NCBI GenBank assembly: GCA_030824095.1
Contig: JAVBYK010000136.1
Coordinates: 1-9,702 of the forward strand
Length of the DNA stretch: 9,702 nucleotides
Direction: 5' to 3'
Source: a bacterium
GTDB lineage: Bacteria > Pseudomonadota > Gammaproteobacteria > Burkholderiales > Burkholderiaceae_C
Positions 1-7,700 of the stretch are shown one piece after another; positions within the stretch are counted from its first letter, which is position 1, and each line of letters opens with the position of its first letter. The notes beneath the pieces were generated by a model. That model did not search any database, was not told the DNA's origin, and worked only from the letters and a program-made list of their open reading frames with translations. Made by a program: the position numbers and the translations under genes.

Positions 1-46
1 ATTGAAAATCCTTGTGTCGGTGGTTCGATTCCGCCCCAGGCCACCA
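1..46 (+). tRNA. tRNA-Phe (GAA), 3' part, cut by window start
   Basis: The window opens inside the anticodon arm. The loop TTGAAAA (2-8) gives anticodon GAA at 4-6, followed by the 3' half of the anticodon stem (TCC, 9-11). The T-arm GGTGG/TTCGATT/CCGCC is at 19-35, the acceptor 3' strand CCAGGCC at 36-42, the discriminator A at 43 and the encoded CCA at 44-46. The 5' half (acceptor 5' strand, D-arm) lies outside the window. The match to the bacterial tRNA-Phe 3' half is close, and an encoded CCA is usual in proteobacteria. Confidence 0.93.
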
Positions 47-55
47 AATTGAATT

Positions 56-80
56 TCCCATCTTCTCGATGGGATTTTCT
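56..80 (+). terminator. Intrinsic terminator after tRNA-Phe
   Basis: TCCCAT (56-61) pairs perfectly with ATGGGA (69-74) around a 7-nt loop. The T-rich run TTTTCT (75-80) follows directly. It starts 10 nt after the CCA of tRNA-Phe, the usual place for a tRNA terminator. It would separate tRNA-Phe from tRNA-Gly, so tRNA-Gly would depend on read-through or on its own promoter, which I cannot identify. Confidence 0.65.
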
Positions 81-103
81 CTGATCACTTCGGTGGTCTC
101 CCT

Positions 104-179
104 GCGGGAATAGCTCAGTTGGTAGAGCGATACCTTGCCAAGGTATAGGTCGAGAGTTCGAGCCTCTTTTCCCGCTCCA
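104..179 (+). tRNA. tRNA-Gly (GCC)
   Basis: This is a complete 76-nt tRNA. The acceptor 5' strand GCGGGAA (104-110) pairs with TTCCCGC (169-175), followed by discriminator T176 and encoded CCA (177-179). The D-arm carries the usual AGCTCAGTTGGTAGAGC sequence. The anticodon stem ATACC/GGTAT encloses loop TTGCCAA, giving anticodon GCC at 137-139. The T-arm contains GTTCGAGCC. All arms are intact, so the gene should be functional. Confidence 0.97.
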
Positions 180-197
180 GATTTCACATATTGCAAC

Positions 198-224
198 AAG
201 CCCGTCCACCGTGACGGGTTTTTT
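198..224 (+). terminator. Intrinsic terminator after tRNA-Gly
   Basis: CCCGTC (201-206) pairs with GACGGG (213-218) around a 6-nt loop, followed by six T residues (219-224). The flanking AAG (198-200) can extend the stem by pairing with the first T residues. It lies 19-21 nt after the tRNA CCA end, has no overlapping gene and is a textbook rho-independent terminator. Confidence 0.88.
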
Positions 225-459
225 GCTTTGCCCCTTTTCGTTTTCTCAGGCATAGACGTTGCGTGGTTCGGCACAGTTCGGTGGCGAGCAGTGGCGGTAC
301 TGTCCAGCGTCGTGAGGGTTCGTTGGCGCACTGCACTCTTGTCCAGGACAACGGAATCTTGAAATCTGTGTACGGGGAGCCAGTTAACCAGAAGAGTGCG
401 CGGACACTGGATCGATAGGTGGCAGCTGCACGGCCTGACGAAAAAAATGGAGGATAAAA
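225..459. other. Non-coding leader with short direct and inverted repeats
   Basis: No credible gene is visible here; the reading frames crossing it lack ribosome sites and recognisable composition. It contains GTTCGGTGGCG at 276-286 and an 11-nt near copy at 318-328 (one mismatch, 42 nt apart). GTTCGG is spaced 10 nt apart (266 and 276), as is GTGGCG (281 and 291). A perfect dyad TTGTCC-A-GGACAA sits at 339-351, and an 8-bp inverted repeat joins 333-340 to 392-399. These could be operator sites for the gene at 460, but each is short. I could not pick a convincing -35/-10 pair. Confidence 0.35.
449..453 (+). promoter_or_regulatory. Ribosome binding site for the gene at 460
   Basis: GGAGG lies 6 nt before ATG at 460. 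This is an ideal Shine-Dalgarno match and spacing, and is the main reason to believe the short reading frame behind it. Confidence 0.75.
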
Positions 460-723
460 ATGAGACTGATAAAACACAAGAAAACCAGCGACTTTCGCAT
501 TGAAAGCAACCGGATACTGAAAAGTCCACATTGGGCCATGCTTGGTGGGGAACAGGCCCATGCAGCCAACCAGATCATGGTTCACGAGCGCTCACTGGCG
601 GTGGCAATGGCTGCCAAATCGAGGACTGTGCCGTGCGGTGGGGAGATTCGGGTGGTTCACACACCGACCGGCGAAGTGATCTTCAGGAAACCCGATGACT
701 CTGACTGTGCACGGCACGGGTGA
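460..723 (+). CDS. Small hypothetical protein, 87 aa
   Basis: I do not recognise this protein. The case for a gene is the strong GGAGG ribosome site at the right distance, a clean ATG and an uninterrupted 87-codon frame. The product is basic and soluble-looking, with no signal peptide, membrane segment or Cys/His metal motif. Its N-terminus is rich in Lys and Arg (RLIKHKKTSDFRIESNR). The middle, around residues 25-52, could form a helix containing the segment HAANQIMVHERSLAVAMAAK. The C-terminal part (residues about 60-80, GGEIRVVHTPTGEVIFRKP) alternates in a way that suggests a beta hairpin. It stands alone between the tRNA terminator and the next plus-strand gene, 113 nt downstream. Reading frames on the opposite strand here are shadows. 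It could be a lineage-restricted orphan. Confidence 0.62.
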   Translation: MRLIKHKKTSDFRIESNRILKSPHWAMLGGEQAHAANQIMVHERSLAVAMAAKSRTVPCGGEIRVVHTPTGEVIFRKPDDSDCARHG

Positions 724-825
724 GGAGGTTGCATTCGGGGGCGCTGAGTCAATGGCCCTCTATCGCGCCCATCAGTTCCAGGGTGGCGAAGTTTCGCGGG
801 CTGGAGTAGCATTGGTATAAATTTC

Positions 826-830
826 GGAGA
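826..830 (+). promoter_or_regulatory. Ribosome binding site for the gene at 837
   Basis: GGAGA lies 6 nt before ATG at 837 and supports this start over the overlapping out-of-frame ATG at 844. Confidence 0.6.
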
Positions 831-836
831 ACTTCT

Positions 837-1412
837 ATGTTCAGTGGTTTTCTTGGCAAAGGTAAGAAGCCCGGTGCAGGACCGACCAAGGACGCTGTGG
901 ATTCGCGTGGCCTGGAGGTCGTCGAAGACGATCCTGACACCAGTTGGGGTCTCTGGGAAAACGCAGTTGCCGAACAGGACTCCCGCTTCAGCGCACTGCC
1001 GTCGGGAGAGGCGCCGGACCCTGACAGCAACACGCCCAGCGCGTATCAGAGGACGGCACCCATGCCTCTTGCCGGTACGGACCCGGCGCAGCTACAGGCC
1101 TCTCCGGAAGAGCGGACCATGGAGCAGCGCAAGGAAGATGCCCTGCAAATTGTCGAATTGCACCACCACCGCATTGCCAACACGATCCGCACGCTCTGGG
1201 GCTACAAGGAGTGCAGTGCCTATATCTCCAAGCTCATTTTGAACGGCATTGACGATACTGGGCATGCACGCATCGGTTTCCACCAGGAAGCGGCCCACGC
1301 GATGATGGTGCTGGCCGATCTGCATGACGCCCAGTTTGGCCCCATGGACTCCATGAGCGGGACGGGCTTTGGCGATTTCAGCGTTCGCACTGGCTACGAC
1401 GGTCTGCGCTAG
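837..1412 (+). CDS. Hypothetical protein, 191 aa, two-part architecture
   Basis: I cannot assign a function. The start is supported by GGAGA 6 nt upstream. Residues 1-95 are low-complexity, rich in Pro, Gly, Asp and Ser, and probably disordered, with a small acidic-aromatic patch (EDDPDTSWGLWENAVAEQD, about 30-48). Residues 96-165 look like a folded helical domain, from EERTMEQRKEDALQIVELHH through a His triplet, then LWGYKECSAYISKLIL, a short loop, and a helix ending near DLHDAQFG. No signal peptide or membrane segment is visible, so a cytoplasmic location is likely. The gene converges on rep, with 7 nt between stop codons and a perfect palindrome across both. There is no obvious operon partner: the 87-aa gene upstream is 113 nt away. 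I have a vague sense that similar proteins occur in Comamonadaceae, but no named family comes to mind. Confidence 0.75.
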   Translation: MFSGFLGKGKKPGAGPTKDAVDSRGLEVVEDDPDTSWGLWENAVAEQDSRFSALPSGEAPDPDSNTPSAYQRTAPMPLAGTDPAQLQASPEERTMEQRKEDALQIVELHHHRIANTIRTLWGYKECSAYISKLILNGIDDTGHARIGFHQEAAHAMMVLADLHDAQFGPMDSMSGTGFGDFSVRTGYDGLR

Positions 1413-1425
1413 GACCGTCCTAGCG
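1407..1425. repeat. Perfect 19-bp palindrome spanning two convergent stop codons
   Basis: CGCTAGGAC (1407-1415), one spacer base, then GTCCTAGCG (1417-1425) form a perfect inverted repeat. As RNA it would form an 8-bp stem with a 3-nt loop from either strand. The TAG of the plus-strand gene (1410-1412) and the TAG of rep (1420-1422 on minus) sit in mirrored positions, so both genes end CGC-TAG-GAC. No T-run follows on either side, so it is not a classic intrinsic terminator. It may still act as a bidirectional transcription or RNA-end barrier. Confidence 0.7.
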
Positions 1426-3564
1426 AATCTGGGCCGCAGCAGCGGCTGAGTTGGCTGCCTTCTGGGCAAATTCCGCCCGCAGAGCCTTGAGTTTTTCCCG
1501 CGGGTCTTCCTTGACCGTGGCTTGGTCGAGGCCCATTTCAGCGATGAATCGGCTGGGTAGCGCGGTCACCATTTCCCTTCCCTTTTTGCGCCGTCGCGTC
1601 CAGCTCACCGCCAGGCTGCGCTGGGCGCGGGTGATGCCCACGTACATCAGCCGGCGCTCCTCCTGCAACCGCTGGGCCAGGTCTTCATTGGCCGCTTCGT
1701 GTTCGCGGGCCGAGCCGCCCGGTGAATCGGCGCCATCATTGAGCTTGAAGGGCAGCATGCCCTCGGTCACACCCACCAGCAGCACATGCGGCCACTCCAG
1801 TCCCTTGGAGGCGTGCAGCGTCGATAGCGTGACCACATCCTGGTCCTTTTCGCGCTCGCTGATGGTGGACAGCAGGGCGATCGTTTGTGCCACCTCCAGC
1901 AGGCTCTTGACCTCCCGAGTGGTCGTGACACCGGCCGCGTCATCGATCTCCCCACCGCAGCGCTGGGCCATCCAGTCGCAAAATTCCAGGACGTTGGACC
2001 ATTTGGCGGCGGCCACCTTGTCACTGTCTTCGCTGTCCAGCAGGTGTTTCTCGTAGCCAATGTCCTTGAGCCACTCCATCAGGAAGGCCTTGGCGGCCTC
2101 CGCCCCTTCGGTCTGGCGCGCCCGGTATTCCAGGTCGTTCACATAGCGGCCAAATTCGTGCAGGCTGCCCAGTGCGCGTGCCGACAGCACCGATCCCAGC
2201 GAACCGGAGAACAGCGACTCGAATAGACTGAGCTTGTACTGGCTGGCAAACACGCCCAGCGAGCCCAGCGTCTGGTGGCCAATGCCCCGCTTGGGCGTGG
2301 TGATGGCACGCAGAAACGCCGGATCGTCGTCGTTGTTGGCCCACAGGCGAAACCAGGCGCACAGATCGCGGATTTCTGCCCGGTCAAAAAAGCTCTGGCC
2401 ACCCGATACCTTGTACGGGATACCCGCCTTGCGCAGGGCCTTCTCGAATGGCTTGGCCTGGTGGTTGGCGCGGTACAGCACCGCAAAGTCGCGGAACTCC
2501 TTGTACTGCTTGCCCTGGGTCGGCGTGCCATCGGCCCGCAGGCTCTGGATGCGGGCCACGGCGCGCTCGGCCTCGTGTTCCTCGTTGTCGGCGTCCACCA
2601 CGCGCACCGGCTCGCCTTCGCCCAGCTCGCTGAACAGCGTCTTGGGAAACAGCTTGGGATTGGGGCCAATGACGTTGTTGGCAGCGCGCAGGATGGCGCT
2701 GGTGGAGCGGTAGTTCTGCTCCAGCTTGATGACCTTCAGCGCCGGAAAGTCCACCGGCAGCTTCTTCAGGTTGTCCAGCGTCGCACCGCGCCAGCCATAG
2801 ATGGACTGGTCGTCATCCCCCACCGCGGTGAAGCGGGCGCCGTCGGGCGGGTTGCCGCCGGTCAGCAGCTTGAGCATTTCGTACTGCGTGGCGTTGGTGT
2901 CCTGGTACTCGTCTACCAGCACATGGCCCATTAGCCCTTGCCACTTCTGCCTGACCTGCTCATGATTTTGTAGCAGCTTGAGGGGAAGGCTGATCAGGTC
3001 GTCAAAGTCCACGCTCTGGTAGGCGGTCAGGCGTTCCTCATAGCGGCCCATCACGGTGGCGGTGACGCGCTCGTTGTCGTCGGCCGCCTGCGCCAGGGCC
3101 TGGGCCGCGTTCAGCCCGGCGCTCTTCCAGGCGCTGATGGTCCATTGCCATTGGCGCGCGGTGGCCGCGTCGGTGGTGCCGCCGGCGTCCTTGAGGATGC
3201 TGGTCACGTCATCGCTGTCCAGAATGCTGAACTGCGGTTTGAGGCCCAGCACGGCCCCGTCCTGGCGCAGCATGCGCACACCCAGTGCGTGGAAGGTGCA
3301 CACCAGCACGTCCTTGGCGGCCCTGCCAATCAGGTCCTTGGCGCGCTCGCGCATTTCGGCCGCCGCCTTGTTGGTGAAGGTGATGGCGGCAATCTTCTGC
3401 GGTGCCAGCCCGGCCTGGATCAGGCGGCCGATCTTGTGGGTGATGACCCGGGTCTTGCCCGAGCCGGCGCCGGCCAGCACCAGGCAGGGGCCGTGCATGT
3501 AGTTCACCGCTTCCTGCTGGGCAGCATTCAATCCATGGGACACGGGGGAGGAGGGAGAAGACAT
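1420..3564 (-). CDS. rep: ATP-dependent DNA helicase Rep (UvrD/Rep, SF1A)
   Basis: This is a 3'-to-5' DNA translocase/helicase that in known relatives helps replication forks pass protein blocks. All SF1A motifs are present in the 714-aa product. They are the Q-motif region (GLNAAQQEAV, 11-20), Walker A AGAGSGKT (31-38), motif Ia TFTNKAAAEMRERA (62-75), Walker B VDEYQDTN (217-224), motif III VGDDDQSIYGWRGA (248-261), motif IV LEQNYRS (281-287), motif V TLHASKGLEWPHV (582-594) and motif VI EERRLMYVGITRAQR (635-649). Several stretches (NEEHEAER, YKVSGGQSFFDR) follow E. coli Rep rather than UvrD, and the protein lacks UvrD's long C-terminal tail. It is about 40 residues longer than E. coli Rep (673 aa), partly from extra residues between motifs V and VI (about 605-634) and an Ala-rich end. 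The ATG at 3564 has no strong ribosome site, but no better start exists. It is divergent from the AEC gene. Confidence 0.95.
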   Translation of the reverse strand: MSSPSSPVSHGLNAAQQEAVNYMHGPCLVLAGAGSGKTRVITHKIGRLIQAGLAPQKIAAITFTNKAAAEMRERAKDLIGRAAKDVLVCTFHALGVRMLRQDGAVLGLKPQFSILDSDDVTSILKDAGGTTDAATARQWQWTISAWKSAGLNAAQALAQAADDNERVTATVMGRYEERLTAYQSVDFDDLISLPLKLLQNHEQVRQKWQGLMGHVLVDEYQDTNATQYEMLKLLTGGNPPDGARFTAVGDDDQSIYGWRGATLDNLKKLPVDFPALKVIKLEQNYRSTSAILRAANNVIGPNPKLFPKTLFSELGEGEPVRVVDADNEEHEAERAVARIQSLRADGTPTQGKQYKEFRDFAVLYRANHQAKPFEKALRKAGIPYKVSGGQSFFDRAEIRDLCAWFRLWANNDDDPAFLRAITTPKRGIGHQTLGSLGVFASQYKLSLFESLFSGSLGSVLSARALGSLHEFGRYVNDLEYRARQTEGAEAAKAFLMEWLKDIGYEKHLLDSEDSDKVAAAKWSNVLEFCDWMAQRCGGEIDDAAGVTTTREVKSLLEVAQTIALLSTISEREKDQDVVTLSTLHASKGLEWPHVLLVGVTEGMLPFKLNDGADSPGGSAREHEAANEDLAQRLQEERRLMYVGITRAQRSLAVSWTRRRKKGREMVTALPSRFIAEMGLDQATVKEDPREKLKALRAEFAQKAANSAAAAAQIR

Positions 3565-3687
3565 TCAGGCATTGCTCGCAGACAAGCGCGCCATCTTAAC
3601 GGCTGGGCAGGCCGAGGGCGTCAGCGCGGGGCATTCGCCAAACCCCGGCGACAGCCCCGCAGGCGCAAATGCCCTGACAATTGACCC
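3565..3687. other. Divergent intergenic region between rep and the AEC gene
   Basis: This 123-nt region must carry the start signals for both divergent genes. I found no convincing sigma-70 pair in either direction. Plus-strand TTGCTC (3573-3578) with CTTAAC after 17 nt is only a half match. CGGGG and CCCCG (about 3627-3647) can form a 5-bp hairpin. An in-frame TGA (3682-3684) just before the AEC start limits where that gene can begin. Confidence 0.4.
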
Positions 3688-4653
3688 GTGCTGCAAATCC
3701 TCACCGTCACCTTCCCTTTCTTCGCCCTGGTCCTGTGTGGCTTCATCGCCGCCCACCGGGGCATGTTGCCGATGCCGGCCATACCCGGCCTGAACGCCTT
3801 TGTGCTGTTTTTTGCGCTGCCGTGCATGCTGTACCGGTTTGGCGCCAGCACGCCGATTGCCCAGTTGCTGGACCCCAGCGTGGCGCTGACCTACCTGCTG
3901 TGCGCACTGGTCATGGTCGGGTTTGTCGTGGCCATCACGATGCATGGGCGCATCGGCTGGAACGACGCGTCTTTTGGCGCGCTGGTTGGCGCCTTTCCCA
4001 ATACTGGTTTCATGGGTGTCCCGCTCTTGGTGGCGCTGCTAGGGCCCAAGGCGGCGGGTCCTGCCATCGTGACGATTCTGGTGGACATGGTGATCACCAC
4101 TTCGCTGTGCATCGCACTGTCACGTCTGGACGGCCACGATGCGGCCTCGGCCGGACGGGCCGTCAAGAACGCGCTCAAGGGCATGGCAACCAACCCCATG
4201 CCCTGGTCCATCCTGTTGGGCGCGGTGGTTTCTGCGCTGCAGATCGAGTTTCCCAAGCCGGTGCAGCAGACCGTGGGCCTGCTGGCCGATGCCGCCTCTC
4301 CGGTGGCCCTGTTCACCATTGGCGCGGTGCTGGCCCGCTCGCAGATCATGGCCCGCGCGGGTGAGGCCCACCCGGTGCATTGGGTGGAGGTGGTGCCGGT
4401 GGCTGCCATCAAGCTGTTCCTCCACCCGCTGCTGGTGCTGCTGGTGGGGGCGGGGGCGATTCAGTTGGGCGTGCCGCTGGACCGCTTCGCGCTGACCGTG
4501 CTGGTGCTGTTGGCGGCACTGCCCAGCGCCAGCAATGTCTCGCTGCTGGCCGAGCGCTTTGGTGCCGACAACGGCCGTATTGCGCGCATCATTCTGGTCT
4601 CCACCGCCGCCGCCTTTTTCACTTTCTCCGGGGCCGTGGCCCTGATGACCTGA
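3688..4653 (+). CDS. AEC-family transporter (auxin efflux carrier / malonate-type permease)
   Basis: This is an inner-membrane secondary carrier of the AEC family, whose bacterial members are mostly of unknown substrate (some linked to malonate or other organic acids). The 321-aa product has about ten hydrophobic segments in two halves around a polar centre (residues about 145-170). Family landmarks are visible: FPNTGFMGVPLL (103-114), NPMPWSILLG (169-178), IKLFLHPLLV (241-250) and LPSASNVSLLAERFG (278-292). The start is GTG at 3688. An in-frame TGA lies one codon upstream, and the resulting N-terminus (MLQILTVTFPFFALVLCGF) is where the family normally begins, so GTG is preferred despite a poor ribosome site. 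It is divergent from rep and convergent with the GGDEF-EAL gene, so it is probably monocistronic. The substrate cannot be inferred from neighbours. Confidence 0.92.
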   Translation: MLQILTVTFPFFALVLCGFIAAHRGMLPMPAIPGLNAFVLFFALPCMLYRFGASTPIAQLLDPSVALTYLLCALVMVGFVVAITMHGRIGWNDASFGALVGAFPNTGFMGVPLLVALLGPKAAGPAIVTILVDMVITTSLCIALSRLDGHDAASAGRAVKNALKGMATNPMPWSILLGAVVSALQIEFPKPVQQTVGLLADAASPVALFTIGAVLARSQIMARAGEAHPVHWVEVVPVAAIKLFLHPLLVLLVGAGAIQLGVPLDRFALTVLVLLAALPSASNVSLLAERFGADNGRIARIILVSTAAAFFTFSGAVALMT

Positions 4654-4672
4654 CACAGAGCGCACCACCGGG

Positions 4673-4697
4673 TTTGGCCAAGTGATTTATTGCCAAA
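4673..4697 (+). terminator. Possible weak hairpin after the AEC gene
   Basis: TTTGGC (4673-4678) can pair with GCCAAA (4692-4697) around a 13-nt AT-rich loop, 19 nt after the AEC stop. There is no U-run after it, and the inner palindrome TTGGCCAA (4674-4681) competes. It is weak evidence for termination. Confidence 0.25.
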
Positions 4698-4748
4698 TAG
4701 GCCTATAGCCCTCGTGGATATTGCGTATATAGCTATCAATATCATAGC
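4698..4748. repeat. Probable dispersed intergenic repeat (Comamonadaceae type)
   Basis: An AT-richer block begins TAGGCCTATAGCCC and ends with GCTAT-CAATATC-ATAGC (4732-4748), a 5-bp hairpin. CTATAG is itself palindromic (4703-4708). From memory, short elements of the form AGGCCT-(C/T)TAGC... ending AGCTATCAAA(N)ATAGC are scattered many times in Comamonadaceae intergenic DNA, and this fits that pattern. No second copy exists in the window, so the repeat status is not shown here. Its right end overlaps the stop codon of the GGDEF-EAL gene (4742-4744). Confidence 0.5.
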
Positions 4749-7700
4749 GTTTCTCGGTGTGGCCGGCGCCGCTGCGGTGGCGCCCCATGCCCCAGCACCC
4801 AGTCCCGGAACGCCTCCACCGGCAGCGGGCGGCTGAAGCAATAGCCCTGCAACTCGTCGCAGCCCAGCGCGGTCAGGGTCTGGGCGGTGGGCAGGTTCTC
4901 CACGCCCTCGGCCACCACCTTGAAGCCCAGCGTGTGGCCCAGCGCGATGACCGCGTGCACGATGGCGGCGTCGGCCGTGTCCTCCAGCATGTCGCGCACA
5001 AAGGACTGGTCCACCTTCAGGATGTCGATTTCGAAGCGCTTCAGGTAGGCCAGGCTGGAGTAGCCGGTGCCAAAGTCGTCAATCGCGATCTGCACGCCCA
5101 ACGCCTTCAGCGCCGACACCTGTTCCTGCGCGGCGGCGGGGTTGTCCATCAGGTGCGACTCGGTGAGTTCCAGTTCCAGCTGACCGGCCGGCATGCCGGT
5201 GCGCTCCAGCACCTGCTGCAACTGGCCGACCAGGTCGGGGTCGGTGAGCTGCACCACTGACAGGTTGACGGACAGCTGCATGCTGTCAAACAGCTTATCG
5301 CCCTGAAACTGCATCCACTGGGCGCAGGCCTGCTCCAGCACCCACAGGCCGATGGGCTTGATGAGCCCGGTCTCCTCGGCCAGCGGAATGAACTCTGCCG
5401 GTGAAATGCTGCCCAGCAAGGGGTTGTTCCAGCGCAGCAGCGCCTCGGAGCCCAGCATGCGCCGTGTGCGGGCACACAGGCGGGGCTGGTAGTGCAGGCT
5501 GAACTCGCCCTGGGCCAGGGCCTGGCGCAACTGCGCTTCCAGGATCTGGCGCGCCTGGATGCGCTGGTCGGTCTCGGTCGAGAAAAAACGCGCCACGTCG
5601 CGCCCGGCGGCCTTGGCCTCGTACATGGCGGCATCGGCGCGGCGCATCAGGTCCTCCTGGTTGGCTGCATCGTCGGGGAACAGGGCCACCCCCACGCTGC
5701 AGGACACCGCAATGGTGTGCCCCTCCACCACGGTGCTTTGGCGGATGGAGGGAATCATGCGCTGGTTGACGATGGCGTCCAGCTCCTCACGGTCGTTGAT
5801 GTGGCGCAGGATGATGACGAACTCGTCGCCGCCCAGGCGGCTGACGGTGTCGTCCTCCCGTACGGTCTGGCAGAGCCGGCGTGCCACCACGCGCAGCAGG
5901 CCATCGCCAATGTGGTGGCCCAGCGTGTCGTTGATCAGCTTGAAGCGGTCCAGGTCGATGAACAGCACGGCCACCTTCTCGCCGCTGGTGGTGGCCTCGG
6001 CGAGGGCCTCGCCCAGGCGCTGCTGGCACAGCGAGCGGTTGGGCAGTTCGGTCAGCACATCGTGGTGGGCCAGGAAGTGGATGCGCTCCTCATGCACCTT
6101 GCGGTCGGTGATGTCGATGGAGGTGGCGATGAAGTTGACCACCTCGCCGCCGGTGGCGCCCTTGTACACGGTGGAGAGCATCAGCCACGCCGGATAGGTT
6201 TCGCCGTTGTAGCGGCGCATCTGCACCTCGCCCTGCCAGACGTCCTTGTCCTTCTGTTCCATCCACTGCAGGGCCTGCGGGCTGTCCACCAGGAAGGCAA
6301 AGTCCTCACCGATGACCTCGTGGAAATCGTAGGAGGTGCTGCGGCAAAAGGCCCGGTTCACGCTGATGACCTGGCGGTTCACATTCATGATGATGATGCT
6401 CTCGCTGGAGGCTTCAAACACCTTGGCCCAGAGCTCCAGGCGCTGCTCCAGCAGCTTGAGCTTGTTGATCGGTGCAAATGCGGTGAGCACCGCGTCGCGC
6501 CCCTGAAAGCGCAGCCTGCGCGCCGACAGCACGGCCCATGACGGCGCGGTGCCGGCCAGCCAGCGCACTTCGAATTCGTCCACTGCGTCGTGGTCGGCCA
6601 GGCGCTGGAAGAAGCGCGCGCGCACATTGGAGTCCAGTCCCACCAGCCAGGGGTCGTGCCGGCAGTCGCCCAGCCAGGGCAAGGCCGGGGCGTTGGCGTG
6701 CAGCACCTCGTGGTCGGGGACCGAGGTCACCACCATGGGGATGGGAAAGGCCTCGACCAGCTCGCGCTGCGCCTCGGCCGCGCCCGCCCGTGCGGCCTGC
6801 TCCTGCTGCAGCAGGCGGTCGTGGTCCAGCTGGGCCAGCATGCCGTTGAAGGCGGTGACGAGCTTGCCAATCTCGTCGCTGCTGTGCCAGTGGGCGCGGT
6901 GGGTGTAGTCCGCGCTGCTGCGCACCTTGTCGGCCACAGCGGCCAGTGCCTGCAGCGGGCGCGCAATCTGGCTGGCCACCAGGTAGACCAGACTCAGGAT
7001 GCTGCCCAGCAGCAGCAGGGCCGTGCCCAGGTGCAGCCACATGCGGGAAAACATGCGGTCCACGCGCGCTTCCAGCAGGGACGTGAGCTCCACCACCGTG
7101 GTGCGCCAGGTGGTGCTCAGCGCGGCCAGCGTGGCGTAAAAGTGTTCGTCCAGACGGTTGCCCTGGTGGTCCCGCTCGGGGTTGTTGGCCACTTCCTCCA
7201 GCGTGCGCTGGAAGGCCCGTGCCTGCTGGTTCAGGTTCTGGCGCGTGGCCCTGAGTGCGGCGCCCAGCTGGGGGGAGCCGGCCGCCCAGGCCTGGTCGTA
7301 GTCCGACTCCATGGCCACCAGTACGGCGTCAAAACGGCCCACCAGCGTCAGCAACTGGGCGACCTGGTTCCTGCCATTGCTGGCGTGGCCCCAGCCCTGC
7401 ATGAACTCGTGTGCGTCGTGCAGCACCTGCAGCAGCTCGGGAAAGCGCAGGATGGACAGCGACATCACGTAGTAGCTGTCCAGGTCGGGGTCCAGGATCA
7501 GGTTGGACTGGTTGCCCACCGTGGTCAGCAGGTCGCGGCCTTGCGTCAGCAGCTGGCCCTTGGCCGCGCCCAGGCTGGCGCTGGAGTCGGACTTGCGCGC
7601 CAGGGCCTGAATGTCGGACAGGGTCTGGGCGAAGCGCCGTGCCGCCTCGCCGGTGCGCAGCTCCTCGTCGTAGCGCTCGCGGGTACCGTTCAGGGCCGGC

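Noticed and set aside
90..97. TCGGTGGT before tRNA-Gly repeating part of the tRNA-Phe T-arm (17-24), as a possible attachment-site remnant
   Set aside because: Only 8 nt match, the copy is not at the tRNA 3' end and no integrase gene is present.
359..387. TTGAAA (359-364) as a -35 element for the gene at 460
   Set aside because: The hexamer 17 nt downstream (AGTTAA) matches the -10 consensus at only two positions.
739..770. GGGCGC/GCGCCC inverted repeat after the 87-aa gene as a terminator
   Set aside because: The loop is 20 nt, competing pairings exist and there is no T-run.
816..821. TATAAA as a -10 box for the gene at 837
   Set aside because: The -35 position (TTCGCG) is poor, and transcription would start inside or after the ribosome site.
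2275..2934. 219-codon plus-strand frame opposite rep
   Set aside because: Antisense to Rep motifs III and IV, which are unmistakable on the minus strand.
3565..3945. Minus-strand 126-codon frame whose TGA abuts the rep ATG, looking like a translationally coupled upstream gene
   Set aside because: Most of it is antisense to the start of the AEC carrier, its composition is low-complexity Gln/His/Arg and no ribosome site was seen. The abutting stop and start look accidental.
5492..6541. Long open frame (349 codons) on the plus strand inside the GGDEF-EAL gene
   Set aside because: It lies wholly opposite well-matched GGDEF/PAS coding sequence, has the His/Val/Gln-rich composition typical of antisense frames in GC-rich DNA, and shows no domain.
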